Source: Linum tenue (taxonomy: Eukaryota > Streptophyta > Magnoliopsida > Malpighiales > Linaceae). Taken from it: a DNA stretch of 64,000 bases. Shown one piece after another: positions 19,560 to 30,120 of the stretch; within the stretch, counting starts at the first letter, position 1; each line of letters opens with the position of its first letter. Under the pieces are notes generated by a model. That model was not told the origin of the DNA, ran no database searches, and was given only the letters and a program-made list of their open reading frames with translations. The DNA is taken from NCBI GenBank assembly GCA_946122785.1, contig CAMGYJ010000011.1, positions 2,914,001 to 2,978,000 of the forward strand. The letters run 5' to 3'. The translations under genes and the position numbers were made by a program.

Positions 19560-20920
19560 TGATAGACCGATAATTAAACATGTTTTCACCCCTATTCTGA
19601 AGCCGTTTGTGATGAGGAATCTCGTGTTTTAAGCCGATTTCACGCTAGGTTGTGTGTTTATGTCATATTTCAGGTCCTGGCGTTGGAATCGAGGCAAAGG
19701 AACGAGTTCCGGGTCGAAAGGAGCGAAGATGGGATAAAGGATGCTGCTGGACCAAAATACTCGGTCAAAGGAAGAAATACCCGGCCGGGTATATTCTGGC
19801 CCCGACCGGGTATTTTTCCCTTCGGGCACCCGTGAGAAACAGAAGGGGGCCCGGGCGATGGCCTTAAATCCCCGGTCGGGGATTTTGATGTTGGACCGGG
19901 GATTTTCCCCTTTAATGAAACGATGCGTTTGAACAATACCCGGTCGAATCCAAAAATACCCGACCGGGTATTTCGACCGGGTATCGCGAGGTCAGCTGAT
20001 AAAAGAGGAAGAAGGCCAATTTTCAAAGGGTTCCGAGTTTTTGAGAGAGAAATCGATTCCTAGAGAGAGAAAGCGACGAACCAGAGTTCCCAAGCGCCAT
20101 AGATCGATCTTCAACACCATTGGAGCCCGGTTTGAGCTTGGAGAAGTGCGATTAAACGTCCAGGAGCAGGAATCCAACTTCACAGTATGATTTCCGCGTC
20201 TGAATCTGCTTTTGCTTATTTCTCTATGGAGTAGTTTCCCCATTCATCTGGGTATGGAGAACCCTAGATTTGTATGCTAGGTCTGATTGTATGAACCCAA
20301 GTACAGAGTTTGTGAATTGATTATATTCGATTGAGGTTTGAATGATTGAATGACTTGAATCCTGATCAAATTCCTGTTGTTTCTGCTTTAACCTAGAATG
20401 AGAATATCTGCCTAGGTTGATAGAGTACCCTTAATCGAAGGTGGCGAATTGGTGACTTTAGTCGAGGAGCCAATTCGCTATTCTGTACCGAAGTCAATTC
20501 GGTAGTGGAGGTTTGGTTCATTAGGGCCTCAATCTGTTTACTCCGGTGGAGGTTAGTCGCCCGCTAGAGACTCAGATTGGGAGGGTCTGGAGACCTTTAG
20601 TCGAGACTTCAGGCTAATTGAGAACCTTCCGCAGTATAACTTTCATGAAAACTGAACTTGGTAAATTGCAATCTGACTTAACTGCAGTCTAGGGGGAACC
20701 ATATCCGGGTGACCTCTCTTGACTTGACAACAAACCGTTTACTTGCTTGTGTGTTCTGTTTGCTTGAGTTGCACTAAAAGTTCACCGCTGAATAACAAGA
20801 ATTCACCGAGTAGTCATCACATCTAGGACCCGGGTTGACATTAAAACCCGACCCGCTATACTATGCTTTAGGAAGTGGTTATACTTGGCCATTTTCTAGG
20901 GTGACAGTAGGAGTGAGTCA
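19560..20920 (+). repeat. 5' LTR of element D (type 1)
   Basis: It is 1361 bp, TGATAGACC to GAGTCA. The palindrome cassette is at about 19755-19990 and a TATA-like GATAAAAG follows near 20000. Confidence 0.95.
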
Positions 20921-20926
20921 AGTTTT

Positions 20927-20944
20927 TGGCGCCGTTGCCGGGGA
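20927..20944 (+). other. Primer binding site, tRNA-Asp
   Basis: TGGCGCCGTTGCCGGGGA lies 6 bp after the LTR, identical to the site of element C. Confidence 0.92.
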
Positions 20945-21070
20945 CGGCTAGGTTGTTGAAGAAAAGTGATTTCTGTTACTTTAGCATTTTCATTTTTGCA
21001 TTGAGTTTTTTTTGTTCTTCCCACTTGTGCCTTCACGGGTTTGCATTGCTTGATTGTGTGCAGCTAGTGC

Positions 21071-23875
21071 ATGACCCGTAGCCAGTCGGGAGGTTTACTG
21101 CCGTTGAATCCTGAGATTGAGCGCACCTGCAAACAACTTCGGAGACAACAGCGAGCTAGACTGGCTACGATTGAGCGCCGAGACGGCCAATTGACAAGCG
21201 ACTCCGAGGACGAGCATGAGATGGAAGGCGATCAGAACCCGCCTCCTCAGAACCAGATCCTGGGGAACGACCAACATCCCCAGGGAGCTGGCCACCATCA
21301 TCATCCACCACCACCGGGTCCCACCTTGGAGTACTACTATACTCCACGGATTGCTGACATCCGCCCGGTCATCCTCTATCCGCCCATCCCTGCAAACAAC
21401 TTCGAGATCAAGCCATGCTGGATCCAACTCATCACATCCTCTATCCAGTTCCATGGCTTGAAGGATGAGGAAGCCCGGGCACACCTTTCCCGTTTTCTGC
21501 AGCTGACGAACGGGTTCAAGCTGAATGGTGTTCCGGATGATGCAATCCGCCTTCACCTCTTCCCCCATTCTCTGGCGGGGAATGCTAAGAGGTGGTTGGA
21601 GACCCAGCCCCCTTTGTCCATCACCTCTTGGGACGACCTGGCGGATAAGTTCGTGCACAGATATTATCCGGCATCGAAGACTACTGAGATTCAGCGGGAG
21701 ATCACTCACTTCCGCCAAGAGCCAGATGAGTCCCTTCGTGATGCATGGGAGCGGTACATGGGATACTTCTGGCAGTGTCCCCATCATGGCTTCAGCGATG
21801 CTTTCACAGTGGGGAACTTCTACAGTGCCCTCACCCCAGAAAGCCAGAGGGTGATCGAGTCTCTATGCCCAGGAGGGGATATCCTTACCAAGACTCCACC
21901 CGAGCTGAACCAGATGATCAGTACCTTAGATGCCCGCGATCATTCCTGGGGGCAGAGCGGCAGAGGCAGGCATTCCCGGGACGGTGGTGTGCATGCCATG
22001 GAGGCCAGATCCGGGTTAGAGCAGCAGGTGGCTGAGTTGGTGCAGACACTAAAGCAGCCTAACAGTCTCCTTCCAGGCCGAGGTGTAGCTACGCCTCCAG
22101 TAGCTCAGTGTCAGTGGTGCGAGACTCCGAACCATCTGGTGGAGGACTGCCAGGCTATGCGGGAGTCCTCTACTCCCCAAGAACAGTTGGCCTTCATCGC
22201 CAATGCTCGGCGCCTCGATCCATACAGTAACACATACAATGAGGGGTGGCGCCAGCACCCCAACTTCGCCTGAAGCAACAACACCAATAAACCACCTGGT
22301 TTCCCAGCACCAGCAGGTGGTTTTCAGCAGAGGCAGCCTTTCCAGGCTAGACAGGGGCAGCTATTCCAGCAGCCCCAGCGTCAGTATGCCGAGCCAGCAG
22401 CAGCACCAGCTCCCGATAATCAGATGACCGAGCTGAAGAACATTTTGGCGGCATTCATGACCACCAGCCAGGCGAATTTCACGAGGGTGGACCAGAGCAT
22501 AGCCTCTCTGGAGGCAGGACAGAGGAACCAGGGTGCCATTCTGCAAGATTTACAGAACCAGGTTGGTGCCATAGCTTGCCAGATTACTACTCGGGCCCCG
22601 GGGACTCTACCTGCCACCACAGTCCCCAATCCACGGGACCCGCACGAGAAGCTGGGTGCCGTTTTCACCAGGAGCGGCAGGCCTACATCAGCTGATCCTG
22701 CCCCAACCAGGCAGGAGGAACCACTACCTGCTTCAGCACTTCCAGCCGGTGATGCAGAAGTGCGGGTGGAGAAGGAAGCCCCTGCTCCCAAGCCACAACC
22801 AATGGTGAAGGAGCACGTACCCCAGCTTCCCTTCCCCACTCGCCTACACAAAGACAAGCTGGAGACTGAGTTGGCCAATTTTATGGCAATGTTGTAGCAG
22901 CTCAACATCAGCGTACCATTTGTGGAGGCACTGTCGAAGATGCCCAAGTACGCAAAGTTCATGAAAGATCCATGCACCAACAAGAAGAAACTTGGGGATC
23001 TCTCGACAGTGCTGCTGAGCGAGGAGTGTTCTGCCATCCTGCAGAACAAGCTGCCTGAAAAGCGCAAGGATCGAGGGAGTTTCACTATCCCTCTTACTAT
23101 TGGCAGCATGCATGTAGGAAAGTCCTTGGCGGACCTAGGCGCTAGCATTAATTTCATGCCATATAAACTGTTCAAAAAGCTAGACCTAGGTGAACTTAGC
23201 CCTACTAGGATGAGCATTCAGCTAGCTGATCGTTCCGTTGTGCATCCTAGGGGTATCATAGAGGATCTGCTGGTTAACGTTGGTGCATTCACATATCCTG
23301 TTGATTTTGTTATCCTGGACATAAATGATGATGTGGATGTGCCTTTGTTTCTGGGTAGACCATTTCTTGCCACCGCCAAGGCATTGATTGATGTGCATGA
23401 TGGTAAACTGATCTTGCGTGCTGGGAATGAAAAGGCTACTTTTTCTGTGACTGAGTTCGATCATTGTGCTATGATTTCTGTATCACCTGTGCATGCTATT
23501 TCTGATCAGGTACACGAGCCTGTCGTGTATCCTTCTGCACCTCTCATTTTGCAGGACCCGCCTATCATTCCTTCGCCGCCACTCCATCCAGTCTCGCCTC
23601 CAAACAAAAAGCTCAAGGAGGAGTGGCGGCCGAAGCCGCAGGTGGCTATGCCTGCACGGAAGAAGGGTGGAGACCACTACGAGCTGGTTCCACCCCCTGC
23701 ACCACGACCACCCTGGCCATCCGAGTACTCACTCGCCTGCATCTTGCCGGATGGCCAGGTCGAGCTGACCACTGCTGGTGGTTGCAACCGTCGGGTGCAC
23801 GGTCACCACTTGAAGCTGTACCTCAAGAGCGATGTGGATCCGCTCTTGGAGGCACCTATTCCTGCACCTCCCTGA
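21071..23875 (+). pseudogene. Gag-protease polyprotein of element D, two nonsense codons
   Basis: A single frame of 934 codons plus stop is broken only by a TGA at 22271-22273 and a TAG at 22895-22897; there is no frameshift. Domains in order: an acidic N-terminus, the gag domain at about residues 150-300 (LAGNAKRWLETQPPLSITSW), a CCHC knuckle near residue 350 (CQWCETPNHLVEDC), a glutamine/proline-rich stretch, and a coiled region. Then come the retropepsin near residue 690 (LADLGASINFMPYKLFKKL, later LGRPFLATAKALID) and a proline-rich linker. It ends in a basic tail (RRVHGHHLKLYLKSDVDPL). Protease runs directly into the tail with no RT, RNase H or integrase. Two premature stops in a young copy mean gag was probably also supplied in trans. 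Confidence 0.92.
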
Positions 23876-23920
23876 GTATCCACCATGGGCGTCCAGCTAA
23901 AAGACGGTAAAGAAGCGCTT

Positions 23921-23938
23921 GTGGGGAGGCAACCCCAC
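23921..23938 (+). other. Post-pol hairpin with AGGCAA loop (element D)
   Basis: GTGGGG pairs with CCCCAC around AGGCAA, as in element C. This is the last point where B, C and D align before D's extra module. Confidence 0.6.
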
Positions 23939-24099
23939 CACGGTTTGCATTTTCTTTTCCCTTTTTTCTGAGTCTTTGGTGTCGTGTCGAGTCAGTTGCA
24001 TGTCTGTCGTGAAGTTCGGTCGTCTGTGATGCCTCGGTTTGGTGTTTTCGTGCAGGAGAGGTCGCGATTTTGGGACGAATGAGATTTTTGGCCGGAAGG

Positions 24100-24430
24100 G
24101 TAAAATACCCGGTCATGAGCCAAAATACCCGACCGGGTATTTTTGGCTCATGCCCGGGCCCCCTTCTGCCTTCCGGGGCGAAAAATGAAAAATACCCGAC
24201 CTCAGGCAAAAAATACCCGACCGGGTAATATTTTTGGCCTGAGACCGGATCTTTTCGGCTGTAAAACGCGGCGTTTCTGGGACCCTCGATCCCCCGCCAA
24301 AAATACCCGACCGGGTATTTTTGGCGAGGGACCGGGAATTTGTAACCATTGAAACGCGGCGTTTGGCAGAATTCCCCGGTCGAGGACTCGATAATATCCG
24401 ACCGGGTATTTTTCCTATTTAAAGGAAATC
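24100..24430 (+). promoter_or_regulatory. Internal promoter-like region with long palindromes
   Basis: Three long inverted repeats (24115-24151, 24201-24243, 24295-24325) share the core AATACCCGACCGGGTA but have different paired outer arms: ATGAGCC/GGCTCAT, CTCAGGC/GCCTGAG and CGCC/GGCG. A TATA-like TATTTAAA (24416-24423) follows, then a CT-rich leader and a GCC-repeat tract (about 24515-24640). The core is the same as in the element's own LTR cassette. It is probably the promoter of ORF2 (inference). Confidence 0.55.
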
Positions 24431-25086
24431 CCCGGTCATTTCTCTCTCTACTCTCATTTTTTCCAAAATCACTTCTCTCTCTACTTCCATTTCCTCTCCC
24501 CTCTCTCCTCTTTGGCCGCCGCCGGCAGCCGTTACAAGCCGCCGGCCGCCGCCCTCCGCCTCCGCCGGCCGCCGCCGGTCGCCGCCGCCGTCATCGCCGC
24601 CGGTCGCCGCCGCCGTCGCCGCCGCCATCGTCGGACACTTTCCGGCGATTCGCCGGCCATTTTCCGGCGAGTCTCCAGGGCGATTTTTTTCCCGCTCCCC
24701 TCGCGTCCCTCACCCTTCCTTCGAGTCCTAGCTACGGTCCTCCTTGTGTTTCCAGGTGTGTTTCCTGTTCATTTCTAGTTTATGGAAAATCGGAATGCAG
24801 ATTCTAGGACCGAGAACTGTGTTTGCCTGCCTGATTTAGAGTAGGGTGAGGGATGACTTGAGCTGGCATGGCTGTGTATGTGATAGATGTGCTGTCCGCG
24901 TGCTTATTGTGGGTTGTTCTGTGATCCTGTCTTGATTTCCGGTTGAGTTGCTTGCAATTTAACCGGCTGTGCTTAAAATTGCTAGCCTAGGTGAGCTCGA
25001 GTGTGGGGGAAGTGCTGACCCCATGCCGTTGGTTCTGACGATTTATTTTCTTGGCTCCACCTATGGTGTTTTGATTTTGCAGGACC

Positions 25087-26527
25087 ATGTCGCAGGACCA
25101 TCCCTTCGTGCAGGATCTGCGCCTGCACGTGGAGTATGCGGATCAGTTCCGCAAGGTGATCCGGGGGACGCTGGAGCGTCACCACCACCTCGAGTGGGCG
25201 GTGTTTGAGCAGCTCCACTGTTTGCAGGAGCTCAGCGCCGCTATCAGTCACCCCGACTGGCGGACGTTGCTGACCATCGACGAGCCTACCTTCACGGAGC
25301 TGGTGTGGGAGTTCTACACCACCTATCGCTATGACCGCTCGATGGCCCGGGACGAGTATGCAGTAACGTTCCGGCTGGGTGGCGATCACAGGGAGCTGAC
25401 CATCGACGGGTTGGCCCACGCTCTGGGTATCGATTACCACCCCTTCGATGCCCATGAGATCGAGGTTGCCCACCCGACCGACTGGAACCAGACTGCTTTC
25501 TACCGCACGATAGCCAGGCGCGCCCATGGCTACGACTACTTCGATGCTGGCCAGACCTCCGTCAGCACCCTCAAGCCGCAGTGGCACATCCTAAACTTGC
25601 TAATCACCAGATCCATCGTCCCCAATGCCACCGGTTCGCATAAGATCCCGAAGCGGGTGTTGTATGCCATGTACTCGATGGGGGACCCAACCCACATGCT
25701 TCACCTGGGCTCCTTTGTGGCCCTCACTTTCCACCGGATCCGCGGGCATCCTACCCACCTCTTCTGTGGTCCCCTGATCACACGGTTGGCGAGGCATTTC
25801 GACATCAGCTTTCAGGGGCTTCACAATGCGACCGTGCTGGGCGGCTCCGCACCCCTCAGCCGGGAGGTGCTCCACAACGCGCGTCTCCTGGCCACTGATG
25901 ACATCCGCACCTGGGTGGATGGCCTCTCTATGCCCCCCGCGGGGGTGATTGATCTGGACTCGGACGAGGAGGATGCGGACTACTCGGATGAGGAAGAGGT
26001 AGATGAGGATGCTGATGATGATGATGACGGCTATGGATGCCGATGAGCCGGAGCCCCCGCTCTCCCCGCCTGGGGATCTTCAGCCTCAACGGAGACCAGT
26101 GAGAGGTGAGTCCTCCTCTGGTCCTTCTGGTCCGTCGATGGACTTCTTCACGGAGCAGTTCCAGCAGATGGGGCTCCAGTTCCAGCAGCTCGGTCTTCAG
26201 AACCAGCAGCTCATGGACCATCAGGTCCAGTTTTACCAGCAGTATTCGGCCCACCAGGCCGAGTACCGGTCCAGGATGACGGGCGTTGATGAGCGCCTTG
26301 GCCGATTGGAGACCCACATGGGACACACTACTACTCTCATCGAGCGGGAGAGAGACCGAGGCCGCCGTGTGATGGAGTATTCCGAGCATCTGATCCAGGC
26401 TTGCCACCCTCCAGCGGAGCACCACTGGACCACTCGGTGGGAGCATTCACCACCACGGCAGCCGCCGGATGATGGCGTCGACGACCTTATGGACCAGATT
26501 GATTTCTCCGGTCTCGGAGGGCCCTAG
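25087..26527 (+). pseudogene. Second ORF of element D, plant-transposon ORF1-like protein
   Basis: The ATG at 25087 opens a 320-codon frame (to 26046). Landmarks include LVWEFYTTYRYDRSMARDEY, VTFRLGGDHRELTIDGLAHA and LITRSIVPNATGSHKIPKR, ending in an acidic run. A shift within the GAT-rich acidic stretch near 26000-26045 moves the reading into a second frame. That frame continues with FTEQFQQMGLQFQQLGLQNQ (coiled coil) and ends at 26527. Together this suggests one protein of about 475 residues, now frameshifted. The pattern (FYTTY, FRLGG, LTIDGLAHALG) resembles ATHILA ORF1 / putative plant transposon protein families, whose function is unknown; the assignment is by recollection of motif. B and C lack this ORF. 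Confidence 0.65.
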
Positions 26528-26797
26528 GGGCGTGTTTTGGGAGTTTTTATCTGTGTCAGCATGCAAACTGTCTGTTTTGTGTCGGTTTTTGTTTCTTTTT
26601 CTTTTCATTCTGGATGCTGTACTATTGGGCTGACCGTTGGACCTAACGTATGTGTTTGATATTTTTGGTCTCTTTTAGCTCTGCCTGTGTTCCCGACTGG
26701 TCCTCTGTCCAGTCCGTCCCATGCCGACTGGTCCATTTCCAGTCTCCTGCAGTCTGTGCACCCCGGTAACATCGTTCCCCTTTCCTTCCCTCTTCTC

Positions 26798-26831
26798 CAT
26801 TGAGGGCAATGTCGAACTTAAGTGTGGGGGG
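26798..26831 (+). other. Internal hairpin plus polypurine-like tract (element D)
   Basis: CATTGAGGGCAATG (26798-26811) is followed by CTTAAGTGTGGGGGG, about 930 bp upstream of the 3' LTR, as in B. Confidence 0.6.
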
Positions 26832-26866
26832 AATGTTTATCTTTTGACTGCATTAGCTCTGTTTGT

Positions 26867-26920
26867 GTGCTTGGAGCCTAGTCCACTGTCCAAATTTTTA
26901 AATTTGAGGGCCCCAAGTAC
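26867..26920 (+). ncRNA. 54-nt two-stem structured element (element D)
   Basis: The outer arms are GTGCTTGGAGCC and GGCCCCAAGTAC, with one mismatch and one G-U. The inner palindrome AAATTTTTAAATTT is at 26892-26905. Length and layout are identical to the copies in B and C. Confidence 0.6.
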
Positions 26921-27378
26921 GTGTTCCTTGCAATTGCCTGCTCAGTATGCTTTGAATTGACAGTCTCTGTAGTGATTTGCAACCTAGGGAGGTAGTGTAG
27001 CACTATGGAGGATGTTGATGCATTTAAGAAGTCTCATTTCTTCTTCATATTGTGTTGGTTGATTGAGTGAATTAGTGATCTTAGGACCCTTGAATGGTGT
27101 GGTGTCGTGGACTCTCTGCCTGTCATGGACTCTTGTATCATGTTCTGAATGTAACAGGTGCTCGAAATGTGCTTTAAAATAACGTCTCCCGTGCGAATAG
27201 GGCGAAAGTGTGTAAGGGGAGACGGGAATCCGTTCCCAATTCCCACCTACTACCTCCAGCCCCCTTACATGTCTTTCCCCCGCACGAGGCTCGAGACACC
27301 CACTCCTGGCATGGCCGGTAAGAGCCGGGCTCCCGCAAAACCTTTGCTAGGTGGGAGCCCTCGTTTTCTGCAGAAACA

Positions 27379-27450
27379 GGTTGGAACCCGTGAAAAAAAA
27401 ATAGAAAAACAGAAAAACAAGCAAAAAGAAGAAAGAAAAGGGTTCCAACC
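27379..27450 (+). other. Stem with purine-rich loop (element D)
   Basis: GGTTGGAACCC (27379-27389) pairs perfectly over 11 bp with GGGTTCCAACC (27440-27450). The 50-nt loop is almost entirely A and G. Confidence 0.65.
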
Positions 27451-27718
27451 ATGTTCACAAAGAAAATCGAGCACCTTGAATTAATGTGAGTCCATGATCT
27501 TTTGTTTGTGAGAGTCTCTTCATCCACGATTCATTCGTCCTCTGTTCACTATTTGCCATGATGCTGATTCGAGACTAGCGTTCTCGCCGAAGAGGCTATG
27601 AGATGACTTGTGCGTCGGTTGACCTCGTAAGCTGCTAAATGATCTAGGAAGTCCTCTACCTACGATCGAGGTTGTTTGTTGCTATAGAGGTCTGGAGAGT
27701 TGCATTGGTTTGAGTTAG

Positions 27719-27759
27719 GTTTGCTTGGGGACAAGCAAACGGTTAAGTGTGGGGGAGTT
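27719..27759 (+). other. Terminal hairpin and polypurine tract of element D
   Basis: GTTTGCTTG / CAAGCAAAC with loop GGGA is followed by AAGTGTGGGGGAG, abutting the LTR at 27760. Confidence 0.85.
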
Positions 27760-29117
27760 TGATAGACCGATAATTATACATGTTTTCACCCCTATTCTGA
27801 AGCCGTTTGTGATGAGGAATCTCGTGTTTTAAGCCGATTTCACGCTAGGTTGTGTGTTTATGTCATATTTCAGGTCCTGGCGTTGGAATCGAGGCGAAGG
27901 AACGAGTTCCGGGTCGAAAGGAGCGAAGATGGGATAAAGGATGCTGCTGGACCAAAATACCCGGTCAAAGGAAGAAATACCCGGCCGGGTATATTCTGGC
28001 CTCGACCGGTTATTTTTCCCTTCGGGCACCCGTGAGAAACAGAAGGGGCGGGCGATGGCCTTAAATCCCCGGTCGGGGATTTTGATGTTGGACCGGGGAT
28101 TTTCCCCTTTAATGAAACGATGCGTTTGAACAATACCCGGTCGAACCCAAAAATACCCGACCGGGTATTTCGACCGGGTATCGCGAGGTCAGCTGATAAA
28201 AGAGGAAGAAGGCCAATTTTCAAAGGGTTCCGAGTTTTTGAGAGAGAAATCGATTCCTAGAGAGAGAAAGCGACGAACCAGAGTTCCCAAGCGCCATAGA
28301 TCGATCTTCAACACCATTGGAGCCCGGTTTGAGCTTGGAGAAGTGCGATTAAACGTCCAGGAGCAGGAATCCAACTTCACAGTATGATTTCCGCGTCTGA
28401 ATCTGCTTTTGCTTATTTCTCTATGGAGTAGTTTCCCCATTCATCTGGGTATGGAGAACCCTAGATTTGTATGCTAGGTCTGATTGTATGAACCCAAGTA
28501 CAGAGTTTGTGAATTGATTATATTCGATTGAGGTTTGAATGATTGAATGACTTGAATCCTGATCAAATTCCTGTTGTTTCTGCTTTAACCTAGAATGAGA
28601 ATATCTGCCTAGGTTGATAGAGTACCCTTAATCGAAGGTGGCGAATTGGTGACTTTAGTCGAGGAGCCAATTCGCTATTCTGTACCGAAGTCAATTCGGT
28701 AGTGGAGGTTTGGTTCATTAGGGCCTCAATCTGTTTACTCCGGTGGAGGTTAGTCGCCCGCTAGAGACTCAGATTGGGAGGGTCTAGAGACCTTTAGTCG
28801 AGACTTCAGGCTAATTGAGAACCTTCCGCAGTATAACTTTCATGAAAACTGAACTTGGTAAATTGCAATATGACTTAACTGCAGTCTAGGGGGAACCATA
28901 TCCGGGTGACCTCTCTTGACTTGACAACAAACCGTTTACTTGCTTGTGTGTTCTGTTTGCTTGAGTTGCACTAAAAGTTCACCGCTGAATAACAAGAATT
29001 TACCGAGTAGTCATCACATCTAGGACCCGGGTTGACATTAAAACCCAACCCGCTATACTACGCTTTAGGAAGTGGTTATACTTGGCCATTTTCTAGGGTG
29101 ACAGTAGGAGTGAGTCA
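27760..29117 (+). repeat. 3' LTR of element D (type 1)
   Basis: It is 1358 bp and ends GAGTCA, followed by the duplicated target GTGTG. The palindrome cassette is at about 27955-28190. Confidence 0.95.
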
Positions 29118-29480
29118 GTGTGCAACACATCTTTGAGCACCATCTTCTTTCCAGAGGTAAAGTTCAACTTCACTCTCCAGAACCAGCAACCATAGTGGTA
29201 TGGGCAGTCCCCAACAACACTTTCTTGTCAGCAGGTGCTTCTGTGTATGTCTTGAACATAGCACGATTGTTGCATACATGCTTCGATGCACCTGTATCCA
29301 GCCACCATCCTTCTGAGTCACGGTGAGCTTTACTTCAACAATCATATCCGTGCTCATGGCCACCAAGTCCTCTTATGTCAAGTTAACCCTCGCTGCAGCA
29401 GCATGGTTAACCTTGTTCCTGCACTTTCGTGCCATATGACCTGGTTTCCCGCAGTTATAGCAGTGAAACGGAATGTCATT
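29118..29480 (-). pseudogene. Copia gag zinc knuckle and protease of element E
   Basis: The minus strand reads a zinc knuckle (NCGKPGHMARKCRN), then, across a frame shift, the copia protease active-site region WLDTGASKHVCNNRAMF. Downstream are LLGTAHTTMVAGSGEV-like residues, before the cut by element D. The DTGAS motif is intact, but the frame changes inside the domain, so no active product is possible. The order (knuckle, then protease, then integrase and RT at lower coordinates) shows that all four E blocks are one element. Confidence 0.75.
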
Positions 29481-29665
29481 CTGTGAGGACCCTTTGGTTG
29501 GGGCGGATTTTCTGGTTCTGACTCTTGAAACCTTTCTGGTTAGGTTTCAGAGCTCTAGGGGTGGGTCGTTTAGCAATGACACCATCACCTCTTCTTTCGT
29601 ATCCGGCTTGCGGGACTCTTCCTCAATCCTTAGGCGAGCAATCAAGCTTTCTAGTGAAAATTCTT
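29118..29665 (-). mobile_element. Copia element E, gag end and protease block
   Basis: This minus-strand segment resumes copia E after element D. Similarity to copia ends near 29665, where AT-rich sequence begins, so the gag start, primer site and 5' LTR of E are lost. Confidence 0.75.
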
Positions 29666-30117
29666 TAGTTTTATGTCTAAGCATATATAGCTATATTCAA
29701 GTAATTCATTTTCTTATGTACAATTTAAATAGAATAACATATTATGAATGCGTTCATTTGTAACTTTTTAGCCTATTTCAACAAATGTCGTGAAAAAAAC
29801 TAGACATAAGTTGAAGTAAATCAAATTTTATTAAAATTCAAACAACATTTGTGAATTTTTATACCTTTCACCTCGGTTTATTCGTTTGAATTTTTAATTA
29901 GTTATAAAATATTTTTATGGTGTAGAATAATTACATATTTTTGTGTTGGGTTGGGTTTTTACTTAAAAATATCGACAAGCCGACCCAACCCAATTAGAAA
30001 CAAACCGTAGGGTTTAAATTTTTTGGGTGGGTTTGGGTTTAATATTTCTCAAACCGTAATGCATGGGTCGGGTGATTAAAATGTCTAAACCCGGACCACC
30101 CAACCTATGTACACCCC
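29666..30117. other. AT-rich stretch ending in a hAT-like terminus
   Basis: There is no coding signal. Repeated GGGTTGGGTTT / CCCAACCCAA motifs occupy 29940-30100. The stretch ends in TGTACACCCCTA (30106-30117), which resembles the outer end of hAT elements. No matching left end was found. Confidence 0.4.
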
Positions 30118-30120
30118 TAT

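Larger units (their letters stand above)
19560..29117 (+). mobile_element. Complete long Athila-like Ty3 element D with second ORF
   Basis: The element is 9558 bp with LTRs of 1361 and 1358 bp, a tRNA-Asp primer site, broken gag-pro, an extra module (about 23950-26600) with promoter-like sequence and ORF2, a hairpin-rich 3' region and a polypurine tract. GTGTG flanks it (19555-19559, 29118-29122). The LTRs differ at about 11 positions plus a 3-bp indel. Compared with B and C, D is the long form of the same family and also lacks RT, RNase H and integrase. It is inserted in copia E. Confidence 0.93.

Noticed and set aside
24349..24807. 152-residue frame with poly-Pro/Arg from the GCC repeats
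   Set aside because: It lies in the CT- and GCC-rich leader between the TATA-like box and ORF2. Frames on both strands are equally open and the composition is low complexity.
30107..30120. ATG at 30107 as the start of the copia RT
   Set aside because: The first codons lie in a hAT-like terminus (TGTACACCCCTA); copia similarity starts after about 30121.
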